DNA of 64,000 bases from Bradyrhizobium sp. AZCC 2262 (GCF_036924535.1 NZ_JAZHRT010000001.1:1550001-1614000), one strand, 5' to 3'. Counted from the stretch's first letter, positions 8,296-18,000 are shown. Numbers and translations are program-made. Notes: generated from the letters alone by a model not told the origin.

Positions 8296-8817
8296 CTATT
8301 GCTTGGGTTCGGCCGACGCGGTCCAGGTCTTGTAGTCGGCGTCGGAAACGCTCGGCAATTTCTTGACAAATGCCGCAATCGACCAGATCTCGTCATCCCG
8401 GGCGCCAGCCTCCGCGAAGCTGGGCATGCCCGTCATGTTGATGCCGTTCTTGATCACCCAGAATAGTTGGGCAGGGGAGAGCCCACCGGCGACTTCCTTC
8501 AGGTCCGGAGGATCGGGATGTAGCCCTTCCGAGAACTTCAGCCATTTGACGCCTGGCGCGCCGTGGCAGGTCGCGCAGCCGAAACTGGCATAAGCTTTGG
8601 CGCCAGCCTGTACCATCGCGGCGTCGCCAAACGAGGCCGGCGGGTTATCGTTGGCGTGGCGATTGATCGACGCGGTCCGCACCCGGGTCAGAGCCCATGT
8701 GACGGCGGCGGGATCTTCTGTCGTCCCGGCGACGCTATAATAGCCGCCGAAGAAAAAGGCCGCACAGCCAATGCCGACCACGATCGCCAAAGCACCGATT
8801 GCCGCAAGGAAACGCAT
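8296..8817 (-). CDS. Membrane-anchored class I cytochrome c
   Basis: A 173-residue protein starting at the ATG at 8817 (MRFLAAIG). An N-terminal hydrophobic segment (about residues 3-27) acts as a signal anchor. The haem-binding CATCH motif is at 81-85 and the likely distal methionine is in GMPSF (M131). The protein ends shortly after the third cytochrome helix (WSIAAFVKKLP). It would carry electrons on the periplasmic side. An upstream ATG at 8922 would add 35 residues without a leader pattern and is not preferred. It is convergent with the membrane-protein gene, the two stops lying 7 bases apart. No oxidase or dehydrogenase partner is adjacent. Confidence 0.85.
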   Translation of the reverse strand: MRFLAAIGALAIVVGIGCAAFFFGGYYSVAGTTEDPAAVTWALTRVRTASINRHANDNPPASFGDAAMVQAGAKAYASFGCATCHGAPGVKWLKFSEGLHPDPPDLKEVAGGLSPAQLFWVIKNGINMTGMPSFAEAGARDDEIWSIAAFVKKLPSVSDADYKTWTASAEPKQ

Positions 8818-9169
8818 GTAAGCCTCCGATCGTCTGTTTGCCGCCCCGAACTGAAATGAGTGGCTCAGTTCGGGAATAACGAACCGTTCGAAAGGTTGCA
8901 CATGATACGATATCACACGCAAATTTCACGTGATGCTTTGCGGCCAAAGTTCAATGATTGATGATACCGAAGGCGAATTCATCATCAGGACACCCTGGCC
9001 TGCGGTCCTGCCGATGGGTTAGCTGAACTCCGCGATGCCATAGCGGCGCGTTTCAGTAGCGTTCGCTTCGTCTGGACCGGAACAATGCTTTGATCACGGC
9101 CGGCGGCACCCGGGCGTGGGACCTCATCGGAAAGACACTGCTCGAAGCGCCACGACGCGACTTCCGGGT
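8818..9169. other. Intergenic stretch without a recognised gene
   Basis: These 352 bases lie between the start of the cytochrome c gene and the stop of the EamA transporter. They should hold the cytochrome promoter and the transporter's 3' end. I see no convincing coding pattern, repeat or strong terminator. Confidence 0.5.
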
Positions 9170-10030
9170 TCAAATTGGTCGAGCGCCCGGTCTTACTTGT
9201 GTAATGGCGACGCCGGAGATCGCGAGCAGCCCACCGACTATCAATTTTGGGGTCATGCGGTCGCCAAGGAACAGCACGCTCGAAATCAAGGCGAACACCG
9301 GAAGCAGCAGGCCGAAGGGTGCGACGCGGCCCATGGAGCAACGGGCGATCAGCCAGAACCACAGGCCAAACCCGACAATTCCTCCGATGAAAACGGTGTA
9401 GGCGAGTGCCAGCCAACCACGTTCATCCGCCGTGACGAGGCTCGCCAGTTGTCCATATTCAAGGAGCAACGACATCAACATGACCTGCGGCACGGTGAGC
9501 AGCGACGACCACCCCATCAACATCAGCGGATCAAAAGGGCCGTAGCGTTTCGTCAAGACGTTGGATACCGCGAATGCGAAGGCTGCCCCGACCACAAGCA
9601 GCAACGGAAACGCGTTTGCCGACAGGCCAGGCTCCGCGGCCAGCACGACCACGCCGACGAATGCAAGCACCACTCCGGCGGATGTGGTGAGAGACGGCCT
9701 CTCCGCGAGCAGGGGCCAGGCTAACAGGACGGTGAAGGGTGTGGCGAGCTGATATGCGACGGCCGACATGCTTCCCGAGCCGAGCCCAAGGCCAACATAG
9801 AAGAGCCCAAAGTTCAGTCCACCAAGGAAAATCGAAATAGCCGCGATGGGGCCGAACTCTTGACGCGTGGGCCTTTTGACGAACGGAACAAGCAGCAGCG
9901 CGATGGCCAGGAAGCGCAGTGCGAGGAAGAAAAGAGGCGGAAACTCCGTAACGCCCACTTTGATAGCCACGAACTGATAACCCCAGAGCAAGGGGACGGC
10001 CACCGCGCAGACAATCTGGATGACAGACAT
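9170..10030 (-). CDS. EamA/DMT family transporter
   Basis: A 286-residue protein with ten predicted membrane helices in two EamA repeats, the layout of drug/metabolite transporters such as RhaT and YdcZ relatives. Repeat one runs from MSVIQIVCAVAVPLLWG. Repeat two begins near FAFAVSNVLTKRYGP, with the short loop typical of amino-acid or metabolite exporters. It lies 88 bases downstream of a TetR regulator on the same strand. A near-palindromic operator (10047-10060) matching the regulator's own operator sits 16 bases before the start codon. This indicates repression by that TetR and release by a ligand that may also be the exported substrate. The substrate is unknown. Confidence 0.85.
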   Translation of the reverse strand: MSVIQIVCAVAVPLLWGYQFVAIKVGVTEFPPLFFLALRFLAIALLLVPFVKRPTRQEFGPIAAISIFLGGLNFGLFYVGLGLGSGSMSAVAYQLATPFTVLLAWPLLAERPSLTTSAGVVLAFVGVVVLAAEPGLSANAFPLLLVVGAAFAFAVSNVLTKRYGPFDPLMLMGWSSLLTVPQVMLMSLLLEYGQLASLVTADERGWLALAYTVFIGGIVGFGLWFWLIARCSMGRVAPFGLLLPVFALISSVLFLGDRMTPKLIVGGLLAISGVAITQVRPGARPI

Positions 10031-10046
10031 GGCATTCTTCCTTTCA

Positions 10047-10060
10047 AGACCGATCAGTCT
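10047..10060. promoter_or_regulatory. TetR operator before the EamA gene
   Basis: AGACCGATCAGTCT matches the perfect palindrome AGACCAATTGGTCT in front of the neighbouring tetR gene at 11 of 14 positions, with both AGAC/GTCT ends intact. It lies 16 bases upstream of the transporter start codon, a position that would block transcription or ribosome access. Confidence 0.6.
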
Positions 10061-10118
10061 AGATATCGGCGCGCCAATGGCGGAGGCGTACAGGAGTCGT
10101 TTACCTGATATGGGTTGT

Positions 10119-10733
10119 TCACCTCATGAAGCGGTCGAGAAGAGCGTCAGCGGTGGCTTGCGATGTGATCCGTGACGGTGCTGTTTTGCCGACCACTCGC
10201 AGCCCCTCGACGAAACAGACGAGAATTCGGGCGGCGCTTGAAGGCTCAACACCATCGGCCAACTTGCCCGCCGTCTTCGCACGGGAAAGTGCATCCGCCA
10301 CCCTGGCCTCCATGGCTTTGAAAAAGCTCGCGATGCGACGACCAACTTCAGCATCCTGGCCAGCCAGTTCCATGGCTGTGGCCACCAGCAGACATCCGCG
10401 CCGACCATTGGCACCGCTCGTGCGGTCAACGTAGCCGGCGAGATAGGCCCGCAGGCCGTCGAGCGGCTCTCTGCGGGGGTCGAATTCGATATCCATCCGT
10501 GCCAGCGCATCGGCAATGTAGCGATCAAGCGCACGCAGGAAGAGCGAGTGCTTGTCACCGAAAGCGGCGTAAAGGCTGCCACGCGAGAGCTTCGTCGCAC
10601 GAAGAAGGTCCGGGAGCGCCGTAGCGTGATAGCCGCGCGACCAGAACACACCCATCGCACGTTCGACAGCGGCTTCCACGTCGAAACTTCGGGGGCGCCC
10701 GCGGGGCAACCGGACTGGGGTTTGGTGGCTCAT
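10119..10733 (-). CDS. TetR family transcriptional regulator
   Basis: A 204-residue regulator starting at the ATG at 10733 (MSHQTPVRL). The helix-turn-helix spans residues of about 15-60, with the signature GYHATALPDLLRATKLSRGSLYAAFGDK in segments that match the TetR_N pattern. The C-terminal half resembles the ligand-binding domain of the group that controls efflux and oxidoreductase genes (RGCLLVATAMEL). A perfect 14 bp palindrome lies 12 bases upstream of its start and a degenerate copy precedes the EamA gene, so it probably represses both itself and the transporter. The peptidase gene diverges from the same region and could also be touched by it. Confidence 0.85.
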   Translation of the reverse strand: MSHQTPVRLPRGRPRSFDVEAAVERAMGVFWSRGYHATALPDLLRATKLSRGSLYAAFGDKHSLFLRALDRYIADALARMDIEFDPRREPLDGLRAYLAGYVDRTSGANGRRGCLLVATAMELAGQDAEVGRRIASFFKAMEARVADALSRAKTAGKLADGVEPSSAARILVCFVEGLRVVGKTAPSRITSQATADALLDRFMR

Positions 10734-10744
10734 TGCTAATATAT

Positions 10745-10758
10745 AGACCAATTGGTCT
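10745..10758. promoter_or_regulatory. TetR autoregulatory operator
   Basis: AGACCAATTGGTCT is a perfect 14 bp palindrome set in an AT-rich stretch directly before the tetR start codon at 10733. Its size, symmetry and position are those of a TetR operator. A related copy lies at 10047-10060. Confidence 0.7.
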
Positions 10759-10891
10759 TTAAATCGCAAGTGACCGCTTGGGGTCAATCGCGTCAATTTT
10801 GGCATGTCGGCAACTCTTCCTTATGGGTCTTGCGCAGCAACGCGTCTCGAACGATGCTCACAAGCTCCGCAAGCCACATCAAGGGATCGTC

Positions 10892-12085
10892 ATGCCCATC
10901 GACGTCAAAACCGCCACCGATCGCCTCATGCGCTTCCTCGCTGTCGAGGGAGTGACCGGAAAGGAGGCAGCGATAGGACGCGAGCTCAGCGCGGCGTTGC
11001 AGGAAAGTGGCGTGCCGGCGACCGCGATCCGCCTTGACGACGCCAACACACGCATTCCGGTGCCGACGGAGACCGGGAACCTCATTGTCGATCTGCCCGG
11101 CCGAGGCGCAATGCACAACCAGCCGCGGATCATGTTCATGACCCACATGGACACCGTGCCGCTGTGTGCCGGAGCGAAGCCGAAGCTTGCGGGGCGCAAG
11201 ATCGTCAATGAGGCGAAGACCGCGCTCGGCGGCGACAACCGCGCCGGCTGTGGCGTTCTCGTGACGCTGGCGGCCGAGCTTGCGAAACAAAACCTGGATC
11301 ATCCGCCGATCACGCTTCTGTTCTGCGTGCGGGAGGAGAGCGGGCTATGGGGAGCGCGCCACGTCAAGACGGCTGAGCTCGGCTCGCCGGTCATGGCCTT
11401 CAATTACGACGGCGGCTCGGCCTCCAATGTCACGATCGGCGCCGTTGGCGCGGATCGCTGGCAGGTCGAGATTTTCGGCCGCGCCTCGCACGCCGGCGTC
11501 GCACCGGAGCGCGGGATCAGTTCGACCATGATCCTGGCGCTTGCGCTCGCCGATGTGAGGGCCGGTGGCTGGTTCGGCAAGGTGGTGAAGCGCAAGCTGA
11601 AGGGCACGAGCAATGTCGGTCCCGTCACCGGCGGCGACGGCCGGCCGGCCGGGGACGCCACCAATGTTGTCACCGACTATGTGCACGTGCGCGGCGAAAG
11701 CCGCAGCCACGACAGCAAGTTCTTCAAGGAGATTACGAAAGCCTACAAGGCTGCATTCGAGAAGGCCGCAAAGAGCGTGAAGAACAGCGATGGCAAGTCG
11801 GGCCGCGTCAAGTTCAAGGCCGAGACCGACTATTATCCGTTCCGCATGAAGGAGAGCCTGCCCGTGGTCAAGCGCGCGGTCGCGGCAGTGTCCGGCATCG
11901 GCGCAACACCGACCATCCGCGCCGCGAATGGCGGGTTGGATGCAAACTGGATGGTCCGCCACGGCGTTCCGACGGTGACCTTCGGCGCGGGGCAGAACGA
12001 GCCGCACACGATCGACGAGTGGATCAATCTCGACGAGTACGACCGGGCGTGCGCGCTCGCGATCCAACTCGCGACGATGCGATGA
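10892..12085 (+). CDS. M20-family metallopeptidase (tripeptidase-like)
   Basis: A 397-residue cytosolic zinc peptidase starting at 10892 (MPIDVKTATDRL). An upstream in-frame start would add 38 residues without similarity. Metal and catalytic residues are recognisable: THMDTVP (H85, D87), GGDNRAG (D115), REESG with the catalytic and metal-binding glutamates at 148-149, NYDGG (D173) and a late EPHTIDEW histidine near 372. The pattern follows peptidase T-like and aminoacyl peptidase members of M20, which cleave short peptides. The insert between residues 180 and 300 forms the dimerisation domain. It is divergent from tetR, with no obvious operon partner. Confidence 0.85.
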   Translation: MPIDVKTATDRLMRFLAVEGVTGKEAAIGRELSAALQESGVPATAIRLDDANTRIPVPTETGNLIVDLPGRGAMHNQPRIMFMTHMDTVPLCAGAKPKLAGRKIVNEAKTALGGDNRAGCGVLVTLAAELAKQNLDHPPITLLFCVREESGLWGARHVKTAELGSPVMAFNYDGGSASNVTIGAVGADRWQVEIFGRASHAGVAPERGISSTMILALALADVRAGGWFGKVVKRKLKGTSNVGPVTGGDGRPAGDATNVVTDYVHVRGESRSHDSKFFKEITKAYKAAFEKAAKSVKNSDGKSGRVKFKAETDYYPFRMKESLPVVKRAVAAVSGIGATPTIRAANGGLDANWMVRHGVPTVTFGAGQNEPHTIDEWINLDEYDRACALAIQLATMR

Positions 12086-12180
12086 GCCTCGCGGTTCAGC
12101 TCCCGAGCCATTGAGAGCGCGGCGACAGGCTGCCTGGTTCGGCTTGTGATCTAGCGCAAGGAATGAACGCATGGGTGATA

Positions 12181-12345
12181 GTCGCCATTCCGACAAAGAG
12201 AAGTTCGGTGATGATCTCAGTCGCCCAAAAAAGCTGCGAAATGTCGGAACGGCTCTTGAAAAGATTGCGAAATTTCGGAGCCTTCCAAGCCGAATACGAG
12301 GGTTTCGATTCCCTTCACCCGCTCCAATGCTTTCAATGATTTAGC
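12181..12345 (+). repeat. Dispersed repeat with tRNA T-arm-like end, copy A
   Basis: This fills most of the 356-base gap between the peptidase and the NDUFA9-like gene. It shares long stretches with 17833-18000 and 22984-23124, including GACAAAGAGAAGTTC, GAAATGTCGGAA and the end CCGAATACGAGGGTTTCGAT. The last part has the GGTTCGATTCC look of a tRNA T-arm but no complete cloverleaf could be drawn. It may be the footprint of past integration at a tRNA or a small repeated non-coding element. Nothing else was seen in this gap. Confidence 0.6.
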
Positions 12346-12441
12346 GCGAGGCCGGATCTCATTCTGACAAACCCGGCTGCTTCAGCGGATGCAGTGCGTG
12401 AGCCTGTCACGCGTTGGCGCGGATTAACCGAGGAGCCTCTT

Positions 12442-13365
12442 TCAAAGGCTATTCGATAGCATCCTCTGAAGTGTTGCCTCGACGGGGAGCGGCGAAATCT
12501 CAAGTTCAGAAAATCCAGGCAACTCCGGCGACGACACGGTGTCGATCTGCATCAGTTCCACTTGATTGCGAGTGAGGCGCGGACCAGGGAGCATTTCGGA
12601 GGCCCATGCGAGTGCGTGCCAAAGCGCGAACGGGATTGGAATCAGGTGGGGCGCAACGCCAGCCTGGAGCGCAACGACCCTGAGAAGCTCCTCGTAAGAG
12701 TAGACGCGAGGGCCGCCGAACTCGAAGATCGCTGAAGGCCTCTCCGCTCGCTGCATGATCCGGCCAATCGCCTCGGCGACATCCTCCACATAGGCCGGCT
12801 GCAATCTGGTCAGGCCGCGGCCGAACATCGGATAGATTGGAAGCCGGCGGAGCAGCGTGAGGATGGTCGTGAGAAACGCATCGTCCGATCCGAACATCAC
12901 CGCCGGTCGGATGAAAGTTGCATCGGGGAAGGCGGCCCGGACCGCCAGTTCGCCTTCGCCACGCTTTCGGGTGTACGGCGATGGTGACGCGGCATCCGCG
13001 CCAATTCCTGAAACATGAACAAGCCGTTCGACACCGGCCCGGCGCGCTTGCACGGCCACTCGTTGGGCAGACTCGACGTGAACGGAATGAAAAGTGCCCT
13101 GTCCGCGCTCGACGTAAAGACTGACCGCATTTACAACGCCGTAAGCGCCGGCAAGCGCATCCGCGACCGATCGCTCGTCGTGAACATTGGCCTCAACGGA
13201 TTGAAGTTGCGGATCGTCAGGGCCAAACTGACTATGTCCCCGATCCGGATGCCTTGACGCAATTCGAACCGGAAATCCGCGATGGCGCAGACGTCGAACG
13301 ATGTGGCGGCCGAGAAATCCAGTTCCGCCGAATACGGTGACGGTGCGCCCGCTTGTTGCCACCAT
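12442..13365 (-). CDS. NDUFA9-like NAD(P)H-binding protein (atypical SDR)
   Basis: A 307-residue atypical short-chain dehydrogenase. The dinucleotide-binding motif GGTGFLG lies at 13-19 and is followed by VRIASRHPDRG. The active-site region has YTRKRGEGE in place of YxxxK, and the PAVMFGSDDAFL segment is typical of the complex I NDUFA9 subunit group. In mitochondria this subunit binds NADPH in complex I. In rhizobia such genes are usually free-standing and their role is not settled. It is a single gene on the minus strand, with rocD upstream on the same strand after an 82-base gap. Confidence 0.8.
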   Translation of the reverse strand: MVATSGRTVTVFGGTGFLGRHIVRRLRHRGFPVRIASRHPDRGHSQFGPDDPQLQSVEANVHDERSVADALAGAYGVVNAVSLYVERGQGTFHSVHVESAQRVAVQARRAGVERLVHVSGIGADAASPSPYTRKRGEGELAVRAAFPDATFIRPAVMFGSDDAFLTTILTLLRRLPIYPMFGRGLTRLQPAYVEDVAEAIGRIMQRAERPSAIFEFGGPRVYSYEELLRVVALQAGVAPHLIPIPFALWHALAWASEMLPGPRLTRNQVELMQIDTVSSPELPGFSELEISPLPVEATLQRMLSNSL

Positions 13366-13447
13366 GTCTCAGATTCGTAAGTTCACGCGGGAATTCTCTC
13401 ACGGCGCCGGGAGTGGATCGGAGCGGGCCTGGCCACCTCGGAGGCCG

Positions 13448-14665
13448 CTAAGCCTGAACCGTCGATGCGGCGATCTCGTCCAGTACTTCGGTCAATCGGT
13501 CTACCGCCCAATCCACTTGCTGCTCGTCGATAATCAAGGGGGGCGCAAAGCGTATCGTGTTCCGGTGGGTATCTTTGGTCAGCACTCCCGCCTGAAGCAG
13601 GCGCGTGATCACCGTACCGGCGCTTGCCATGTTGTGGTGTAACTCGACCCCGGCGAACAGACCGCGACCGCGCACTTCGCGAATGATCGGATTTTTGATC
13701 GAATAGAGCCGATCGAGTAGATGCGCGCCGACAGTCGCGGCACGTTCAATCAATCGCTCCTCGATCAGGGTATCGAGTGCGGCCAATCCGACCGCTGATG
13801 CAATCGGGTTGCCTCCGAACGTGCTGCCGTGATCGCCAGGCGTGAAAACCTGCATGACCTCGCGACGGGCGAGAAAAAGAGAAACCGGCAACATCCCCCC
13901 GCCGAGCGCCTTGCCGAGCATCAGACCGTCGGGCGTTACGCCTTCATGCTGACACGCCAACAGACGACCGGTGCGTCCCAGACCACTCTGGATCTCGTCG
14001 CACAGCAGTAGCACGTTGTTCGCTTTGCAGATTCGCGCCGCTTCCGCGAGATATCCGGATGGCGGCACGTTGATCCCGCCTTCGCCCTGGATCGGTTCGA
14101 CCAGAAAGGCCGCGGTGTCAGGGGTTATGGCTGCGGCGAGCGCCGATGCGTCGCCGAACGGCACGAGCTTAAAGCCAGGCGGAAACGGCCCGAAGCCGTC
14201 GCGATATTGGGCCACCGAAGAAAAACCGATGATCGAGATGGTACGGCCGTGGAAATTTCCCTCCGCAGCAATGACTTCGGCTCGACCGGACGGCACACCC
14301 TTGACCTTGTAGGCCCATTTACGTGCCGCCTTGAGCGCCGTCTCGACGGCTTCCGCGCCGCTGTTCATCGGCAGCGCGGCGTCCATACCGGTCAGCTCGC
14401 AAGCCCTGGCGAGGAAAGGTCCCAGCCGGTCGCTGAAATAAGCGCGCGAGATCGTATCCAGACGCTGCGCCTGATCGGTCAACGCCTTGACGAGACGCGG
14501 GTGGCAATGGCCAAAGCTCGCTGCCGAATAGGCTCCCATCATGTCGATGTAGCGTCGACCAGCCTCGTCCCACACGTAGATTCCGGCCCCGCGGACGATC
14601 GTGACCGGCAATGGTGCATAATTTCCCGCGCCGAAACGGGCTTCAAGGCCGGCGAAATCGGTCAT
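13448..14665 (-). CDS. rocD: Ornithine aminotransferase
   Basis: A 405-residue class III PLP-dependent aminotransferase that moves the delta-amino group of ornithine to 2-oxoglutarate, feeding arginine and ornithine into glutamate and proline. The start is the ATG at 14665 (MTDFAGLEARFGAGNY). The GAGNYAPLPV beginning, MNSGAEAVETA (100-110), CDEIQSGLGRTG with the cofactor aspartate at 223, and the Schiff-base lysine in LGKALGGG (K252) all fit RocD. Acetylornithine aminotransferase is the nearest alternative, but the N-terminal pattern favours RocD. Arginase or a regulator is not next to it. Confidence 0.88.
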   Translation of the reverse strand: MTDFAGLEARFGAGNYAPLPVTIVRGAGIYVWDEAGRRYIDMMGAYSAASFGHCHPRLVKALTDQAQRLDTISRAYFSDRLGPFLARACELTGMDAALPMNSGAEAVETALKAARKWAYKVKGVPSGRAEVIAAEGNFHGRTISIIGFSSVAQYRDGFGPFPPGFKLVPFGDASALAAAITPDTAAFLVEPIQGEGGINVPPSGYLAEAARICKANNVLLLCDEIQSGLGRTGRLLACQHEGVTPDGLMLGKALGGGMLPVSLFLARREVMQVFTPGDHGSTFGGNPIASAVGLAALDTLIEERLIERAATVGAHLLDRLYSIKNPIIREVRGRGLFAGVELHHNMASAGTVITRLLQAGVLTKDTHRNTIRFAPPLIIDEQQVDWAVDRLTEVLDEIAASTVQA

Positions 14666-14902
14666 GACAAGCGCTCCTGCCGCGATCCTCACCCGCGCTG
14701 ACTCCGCATATCCCTCCGATCGTTGTGAAGGCACACAGACACCACAGCGTCGTGAGATCACAGCTCATGGCGCGCTCTCCCGATTCAGGCGCGCGTAAGG
14801 TGATGCGCGCCTCTGTCCTTATGTAGGACGGGAGACGCAAAAAAACAGACGCGAAGCCCCACGACGGGCGCCGCCGCGTTCTCGTTCTGCTATAATGCGT
14901 TC

Positions 14903-17689
14903 ATGACGATCGGGATTACCGGGCCCGAACGGAAGCCACCAGGGCGAAACGCCGTGGTCGGGCTGGTTGTGACTGCCGTCTTCGCCGGAATTTGCCTGAT
15001 CCTTCTCGCGATCGTCGGCGACTTCCTGGTCGACTGGATGTGGTTCTCTGCAATCGGCTATTCGCAGGTTTTCTGGACGTCGATCGGCGCGAAAGCCGGA
15101 GTCTTTTTAGTCGTCTTCGCGGCAACTGCCGTCATCGTGTGGGCGAACGCACGGCTCGCACTTCACTTTACCCGACGGCAACGAGTCCGGTTTCCTACCG
15201 CGTTCGACTGGAAGCTCGCGACCACACCGACGCCGCCCGATCTGTTTGAATTCATACGCGACCGGTTACCATGGTCCCTCACCATCGGCGGCAGCGCCGG
15301 ATTAGCCGCGCTGCTTGCCGCCTCCTGGGAGTTCGGCAACTGGAGCATTATTCTGCAGTTCCTCTATCACGTGCCATATGGCGCGAACGATCCGTTGTAC
15401 GACAAGGACATTGGTTTCTATCTGTTTTCTCTTCCCGCCTATATCGCCATCAAGAACTGGGCAATGCTCACGCTCTTCATGAGCGCGCTCCTCGCGGGGC
15501 TGGTCTATTGGGTGCACGGCGACATCGAATGCCGGGCCCAGCGATGGTCGATATCGCCGGCAGCGGTTGTCCACGGCTCGGCGCTGCTCGGCTGCTTCTT
15601 TGCCGTCAAGGCATGGTCCTACGCCCTCGACCGCTATCTGCTGCTCTACGGAGACAATGGCGTGGTGGTCGGCGCGAGCTATACCGACATCCATGTGGAA
15701 CTGCCCGTCCTCTGGTTGCTGATCGGACTCTCGGTCGTCGCAGCATTGGCCGCAGGGGCGAACCTGTGGGTGCGCACCTACCGGCTTCCCACTGCCGCGA
15801 TGTTGCTCGTGTTCGGCGGCGCCTTCCTGCTGTCCGGCGTGGTCCCGATGTTGTTCCAGCGATTTTACGTCAAACCGAACGAACTGGAGCTGGAGCGGCC
15901 CTACATCGAACGCAGCATCCGCCTGACCCGGGAAGCCTATAACCTCGATCGGATCGCGGCGAAGCCCTTTCCTGCCGAACAGAACCTGACCTTCAGGACA
16001 CTCGAAGCCAACAAGGCGACTATCGAGAACATCAGATTGTGGGACGGGCAGCCGCTGGCGGATACCTACGCCCAGCTGCAGGAGATACGCACCTATTACA
16101 AATTAAGCGACCTGGATGTCGACCGCTACTGGCTTCGCGGCGCCTACCAGAGCGTGATGCTCTCGGCACGCGAGCTCAGATCCTCACTGCTGCCGCCTAA
16201 CGCCCAGACGTGGGTCAACCTCCACCTGCTGTTCACCCACGGCAATGGGGCGGTGATGAGCCCGGTAATGCACAAGAGCGCTGAAGGGCTTCCGCTGCTT
16301 TACTTGCGGGATATTCCTCCCGTTGCGGACGGCGGCCCCGAAATCCGCGAACCGCGCATCTACTATGGACAAGAGAAGAGCAACTATGTCCTCGTCAGGA
16401 CCACCACGCCGGAATTCGATTATCCGAAGGGGAATGAAAACGTCTACGCGGCCTACGACGGTGCCGGTGGCATCCCGCTGCCGGGGATGGTGCGAAAAAT
16501 CATCTTCGCCCACCACTTCAACGACGTGAACCTGCTGCTCTCCAGCTATATCACCGACGACAGCCGGATCATTATCCGGCGCAATATCGGGGAACGGGTA
16601 CGCATGATCGCCCCGTTCCTGAGCCTCGACCACGATCCCTATCTGGTCGTCAGCGAGGGGCGGCTGTTCTGGATCCAGGATGCCTATACGACCAGCGACT
16701 ATTTTCCCTCTGCGCAGCCTGCGCCCGGCCGCAATCTCAACTACATCCGCAATTCCGTGAAGGCCGTCATCGACGCCTATAACGGCAGCGTCGACTTTTA
16801 TCTGATGGACCAGGCGGACCCGATCGCCGCCACCTTCCAGCGAATCTTTCCGGGGTTATTCAAGCCGTTCGCGGCCATGCCGCCCGATCTGCAGAAGCAT
16901 ATTCGCTATCCCGAGGATCTCTTCCTGATTCAAGCGCAGCTTTACCAGACCTATCACATGGCATCTGCCGACGTTTTCTATAACCGCGAGGATCTTTGGC
17001 AATTTCCGCGCCAGCCCGCCGGCGACGGCGGCGTGACGCCGATGGTCCCTTACTACATTGTCATGCGGCTGCCCGGAGAAACCCAGGCAGAGTTCTTCAT
17101 CATGATCCCCATGGTACCAAGCCGGCGCGACAACATGATCGCATGGCTGGCAGCGCGCTGCGACGCACCCGACTATGGCAAGCTGATCGTCTACGAATTT
17201 CCCAAGGAGAAGCTCGTCTACGGACCGTTCCAGATCGAGGCGCGCATTAATCAGAACACGGAGATTTCCCAGCAGATATCGCTGTGGAACCAGATGGGTT
17301 CACGGGTGATCCGCGGAAATCTGCTGGTGATCCCGATCGAGAATTCGATCCTGTACGTATCGCCGCTGTATCTGCGCGCGGTCCACGGACATTTGCCGGA
17401 GCTCAAGCGCGTGATCGCGGCCTATGGCGAGCATGTCGTCATGAAAGAGACGCTTGCTGAGGCCTTGTCCGCGCTTTTCATCGAAACTAACGCGCCGCCG
17501 ACATCGCCGAGTGCTGCAACGGAAATGCCACGTGCGAGCCCTGGGGAAAATACGGCGCTGGAGGCGCTCGATCGCTACAACCGGGCAATGGAGCTGCTGA
17601 GATCTGGGGATTGGGCAGGCTTCGGCAAGCAGATCGACGCGATGCGCGGTCTTTTGGAGAAAATGAGCCGGCAATCGGCCGGACACTAA
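14903..17689 (+). CDS. UPF0182 family large membrane protein
   Basis: A 928-residue protein. About seven hydrophobic segments lie in the first 330 residues (for example VVGLVVTAVFAGICLILLA). A long soluble region follows, rich in Tyr and Arg, with segments such as YYGQEKSNYVLV and YPEDLFLIQAQLYQTYH. This is the layout and usual length of UPF0182 (COG1615), a widespread family of unknown function. The soluble part would face the periplasm. The last 70 residues are Ala/Pro-rich and then helical. It stands alone on the plus strand, divergent from rocD. The name is secure; the function is not known. Confidence 0.9.
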   Translation: MTIGITGPERKPPGRNAVVGLVVTAVFAGICLILLAIVGDFLVDWMWFSAIGYSQVFWTSIGAKAGVFLVVFAATAVIVWANARLALHFTRRQRVRFPTAFDWKLATTPTPPDLFEFIRDRLPWSLTIGGSAGLAALLAASWEFGNWSIILQFLYHVPYGANDPLYDKDIGFYLFSLPAYIAIKNWAMLTLFMSALLAGLVYWVHGDIECRAQRWSISPAAVVHGSALLGCFFAVKAWSYALDRYLLLYGDNGVVVGASYTDIHVELPVLWLLIGLSVVAALAAGANLWVRTYRLPTAAMLLVFGGAFLLSGVVPMLFQRFYVKPNELELERPYIERSIRLTREAYNLDRIAAKPFPAEQNLTFRTLEANKATIENIRLWDGQPLADTYAQLQEIRTYYKLSDLDVDRYWLRGAYQSVMLSARELRSSLLPPNAQTWVNLHLLFTHGNGAVMSPVMHKSAEGLPLLYLRDIPPVADGGPEIREPRIYYGQEKSNYVLVRTTTPEFDYPKGNENVYAAYDGAGGIPLPGMVRKIIFAHHFNDVNLLLSSYITDDSRIIIRRNIGERVRMIAPFLSLDHDPYLVVSEGRLFWIQDAYTTSDYFPSAQPAPGRNLNYIRNSVKAVIDAYNGSVDFYLMDQADPIAATFQRIFPGLFKPFAAMPPDLQKHIRYPEDLFLIQAQLYQTYHMASADVFYNREDLWQFPRQPAGDGGVTPMVPYYIVMRLPGETQAEFFIMIPMVPSRRDNMIAWLAARCDAPDYGKLIVYEFPKEKLVYGPFQIEARINQNTEISQQISLWNQMGSRVIRGNLLVIPIENSILYVSPLYLRAVHGHLPELKRVIAAYGEHVVMKETLAEALSALFIETNAPPTSPSAATEMPRASPGENTALEALDRYNRAMELLRSGDWAGFGKQIDAMRGLLEKMSRQSAGH

Positions 17690-17832
17690 ATCCCTGCACA
17701 CGCTGGCAGAAGAACATGCTCGACCACTCCGGTTGTGGTATCCGCTGTCGTCGGTCGTGGAAATGAGGCGGCAGACCGGCGTGTTGGTACGGCGCCCCGG
17801 TTGGGTTGGTAGGACCAACGCCGGGTAGCAAT

Positions 17833-18000
17833 TGTCATTCGGACAAAGAGAAGTTCTGCAGTGAACCCAAACGCCCAAAAAGCTGAGAAATGTCAGAAGG
17901 GTTTTTGAAAACATTGGGAAAATTCAGTGACTTCCAAGCCGAATACGAGGGTTTCGATTCCCTTTCACCCACCCCGAGCAGTTTCAGTGACTTAGTACAA
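17833..18000 (+). repeat. Dispersed repeat with tRNA T-arm-like end, copy B
   Basis: The second copy of the element, inside the 428-base gap between the UPF0182 and HdeD-like genes. It shares GACAAAGAGAAGTTC, CGCCCAAAAAGCTG, CTTCCAAGCCGAATACGAGG and the T-arm-like GGGTTTCGATTCCCT with copy A, and continues into a similar tail (TTTCAGTGACTTAG against TTTCAATGATTTAG). The remainder of the gap has no recognised feature apart from the presumed promoter of the next gene. Confidence 0.6.
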
